Origin: Neospora caninum Liverpool
Taxonomy: Eukaryota; Apicomplexa; Conoidasida; Eucoccidiorida; Sarcocystidae
Assembly: GCF_000208865.1 (NCBI RefSeq)
Contig: NC_018387.1
Location: forward strand, 434,001 to 498,000
Direction of reading: 5' to 3'
Length of the DNA stretch: 64,000 nucleotides
In this document: positions 61,301 to 64,000 of the stretch, piece by piece
Layout: each line of letters starts with the position of its first letter
Position numbering within the stretch: the stretch's first letter is position 1
Notes under the pieces: model-generated
What the model saw: only the letters and a program-made list of their open reading frames with translations
The model's database searches: none
What the model was told of the DNA's origin: nothing
Position numbers and translations under genes: made by a program

Positions 61301-63998
61301 CGCCTGGCGAGTAGAGCCCGGAACGACGGGAGAGGTCTCGACGATTCAAGCCGGGTGTTCTGTTACCAAAATTTTTTCACGCGGTCCTCGTCACGCGGTA
61401 CCCCCGTGACGCTGGCTTACATAATCAGGACGTAGGCTGAAGCGACAACGGGAACGGCGACAGTAGGAGGGACTGCGCTTCGACAGCTGTTGAGAAGAAC
61501 AGGAAGAAGGGGAAGGAGAGATCCCTCCGTCCAGCATTGCCCACAGATCTGTTCCGTCCTCAGAGTTGGATCCGCTTTGCTCCTTTCTGCACGAGGAAAC
61601 ACGCAGGAAGGCGGGAAAAAGTCTTCGTTGAGAGTGAACGGAAGACACGCCTCACCTACTCTGGCTTGGAGGAAAGAGTGCTACGCAGGAAGAGGGCCTC
61701 CGTTGGGCAGGCGACGCAGACTCCCCCGGATATGACGGATCCGGGACTGCGTTTCGTTTTTGCTTGTCCTCTCTCCGTTCAACGTGCGGGAAGAAGAAGG
61801 GACGGAACGAGATGCAAGCTAAGCGTCTCAACAAGACCGCGAGCAACCCACACTCTAGCTCTGGGCAGATTAAACGTTTCCATTTCGCTCAGCACGTGGC
61901 AAAAGCACGTGGCAACGCAGCGCAGACGAAGGTGACGTTCCTTCTCTGATACAGGAGTGCGGATAGGTCACCGGTTCCTCCTTGATCTGCGAGAAGAACT
62001 CTATCATGTCCCACGTGGCCACTCTTCTGCGCGTCTGTCGAGTCGCTTCTTCTCTTTTTGTTTTCGTACCACCCGCGTCGTTCCTTTCGTTTTCTGCCCC
62101 TCGATTCGGTTCCACACTTACCTGAAAGCGCGCGCAGCCGCTGCAAGATGGCCTCTGCAGCAGCAGTCTCAAGGTCACGATCCCGACCATCGTGTTCATT
62201 GTCACTCGCTTTGTCCCGCAAGAAAATCGGACCGTGTGACATTAGAGTAGCAGGCCTCGCGCGTCGCCTCCTGAGCTTGAAGGCATCCGAGTCGTCACCA
62301 TCGTCCGCGCCGGAAAGGTCGTCGATACTGTCGGCATACGCATCATCCGTCGCGTTTGATCCATCGTGGTCGGAGCCGTCACTCTTCTGTGTTGACACGT
62401 TCGCGTTCGACGCCGCCACAAGAGGATCCAGCTTCTCGCCTTCGGTCTTTCCTTGCTTCCCCTCATTCTGATCCAGATCTGACGTCGGATCTCCACCCTG
62501 ACTGTCGCCCTTAACACCGCCTTCGGCCCCTTCTTCTTCCTTCGACCTTTCCTCTCTCTCGACCGCCTCGGGTTCCACTCCCCCGGCATCCCCTCCTTCC
62601 CTGTCGCTGGCGCCTTCGCCCTTGCTCTTCTCTGCACCCTCGCCTCCGTTTTGCTCTTCCTTCTTCTCCAGATCTCCGTGTTTCTCACAGTCGGTATCTT
62701 TGCTTTCGGCGGATGGGCTTTCGTTTCTTCTTTCGTTTTCTTCATCGGCCTCCCTTCCACTGCCTGGTCCCGCGCCGTCTTTCTCGGCACCTCCGTCGCG
62801 CTGAGCTTCCACGCCCTGCCTCGCAGGAAGTGAGGCGCCGCCCGGCGGACCCAACTCTCCGTCTGCTGAGCCTTGCCGTCGTCCCCGGCTCTTCCCCGTG
62901 CGCTGTCGCCGCCGCTCCAGGAGTTCGCGAAGTTCCCGCCGACATTTGTCGACCTCCTGCCAGATTTTCACGCTGTTGTTATTGCTTCGCAGGAAGAGGA
63001 GACACGCCAGCAGGAAACGCTGGGAGACGTCTACTCGATGCAAATCGTCTAGATCTGTCGTCTGCACCACAGAAACAAACAGACAGCGAAACGCCTGTAC
63101 TCCCTCACGCAGTTCCCTTTCCCCCGGACGTCTCGATGCGCATGTACACAGACAATCACCATCGCCCCGGCTGCAAAGGAAACCAGCCTCTTTTTGCATC
63201 TCGCCACAGGTATACCACTGACACACAGAGGCATACCGCAAGGGTGCCTCCGCAGGCTGCTGCCGCCCGTGATGTCTGCCTGCTATGGTGAGGACAAAGG
63301 CACGCTTCGTGTTTTCCCCCGTGACTTACTCTGCGCGTTTTCATCTCAACCAGTCGCGTCTCGCCAAATACCCCGTACGTATCGCCGCCAAACAAGGCCC
63401 CCGCTCCCAGCCTTTCGTCGGCGACCGTCGAACTGCCGCCATTGCGGCTCCTCAACGCGGCTAGTGCACCAGACATGTGCATTTCATACTCCTTCTCGAT
63501 TTCGCCCATGACAACCTCCACAAAAGGGGAAACGCCGGAGAAACGGGAACGGGCGAGGGCGTTGCTTTGGGAAGGCGGCTGCGGGCCGCATTCGGACCGC
63601 AGTCTTTGCTCTAGATATGCATGCGTCGTTCTTTGTTTGGCAAGCCCCGTCCCAACCGCCCGGAAGGGGCATTCCGAAGCCTGCAGCTTGAGGACCGAGC
63701 CCATTTGCGGGCTGCATGCACCCAAAGTCTGTGTGGGCAACTGCGCAATTGGAGCCGACGCGGGTGGAGTCGGCACTGGTCCCTTTCCCGCCTGTTCGAA
63801 AGGCAGCATGAATGCACGCTCCAAAGGCGTCGGCGGCAACACAGCGTGCCTGACGCTTGGCTCGGAACGCCCCGGTTCCGCTTCACTGGCCTGGGTCGCC
63901 TGCAGCTGCGAACTGGAGGCCCGTGAAGGATGCGATCCCGGTGTGGCCTGAAGCGTCAGCGACTCGAGCGAGTGCACGCTTTCCGACACTTTCGCCAC
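58313..63998 (-). CDS. Large hypothetical protein with one membrane span and coiled coil, 5' end outside window
   Basis: I do not recognise this protein. Seven exons on the minus strand join with consistent phases: beyond 63998 to 63330, 63217-62122, 62021-61972, 61582-61421, 60860-60734, 60630-59462 and 58897-58313. They encode at least 1,285 residues, with no start inside the window. The first visible 220 residues are polar and include SGVSPFVEVVMGEIEKEYEM. The next exon starts with a structured part (DVSQRFLLACLLFLRSN, KIWQEVDKCRRELRELLERR) and then a long acidic Glu/Asp/Lys/Ser tract. A membrane span follows basic residues (VFLTLFAVICLATPFSLAAA, then VSTLVFFFRELR). After it lie LVRHFLDPSALTDNRSLMAA and a long coiled coil (about 60170-59640; for example RLNRRIDLLLERQWDLREAA, ELSRVQHQREELLAVAKKR). 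The C-terminus contains VTFVERLQNDRDFSAFF and ELFKLIEDPLITVRLTNSQ. It is probably an anchored, elongated protein facing the cytosol. The 50-nt exon and the acceptor at 60631-60632 are the weakest parts. Confidence 0.68.
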
Positions 63999-64000
63999 AT

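Overview
The window is nuclear DNA from a coccidian apicomplexan, most probably Toxoplasma gondii or a close relative (Neospora, Hammondia). The evidence is a beta-tubulin gene with four exons and three introns and apicomplexan-type residues, GT-AG introns of about 50 to 1,450 nt in nearly every gene, GC-rich proteins padded with Ser/Gly/Glu/Arg low-complexity inserts, and long gene-free spacers with AT microsatellites. There are no operons, ribosome binding sites, CRISPR arrays, insertion sequences or recognisable tRNA/rRNA genes. The genes below were built by joining exons, checking GT/AG signals and checking that splice phases agree.

Layout, left to right. 1-331 may be the 3' end of a plus-strand gene. 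2532-5163 (minus) is an unrecognised multi-exon protein. 7071-8177 (minus) is an ESF2/ABT1-type ribosome-biogenesis protein. 12439-24756 (plus) is an eight-exon, about 2,458-residue mRNA cap-1 2'-O-methyltransferase (CMTR1 type), with its catalytic tetrad spread over more than 700 residues and an RGG-rich tail. 28685-30843 (plus) is a complete four-exon dual-specificity phosphatase of 250 residues. 32685-33539 (minus) is a 194-residue single-membrane-span protein. 35475-37505 (minus) is a single-exon 676-residue unknown. 38134-40064 (minus) holds candidate exons of another unknown. 41735-46787 (plus) is a USP10/Ubp3-type deubiquitinase. 50032-52385 (minus) is beta-tubulin, convergent with the deubiquitinase. 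54864-55995 (minus) holds exons of a small unknown protein. 58313-64000 (minus) is a large coiled-coil protein with one membrane span, whose 5' end lies outside the window.

The genes do not form one pathway. The recognisable functions are housekeeping: mRNA capping, rRNA processing, tubulin, deubiquitination and protein phosphatase signalling. The rest are lineage-specific proteins of unknown function. Several real exons are shorter than 60 codons and appear only when splice sites are read, so small exons may still be missed in the spacers. Every name rests on motif recognition without a database search. Exon borders are most secure for beta-tubulin, the methyltransferase, the phosphatase and the right-edge gene, where all phases add up.
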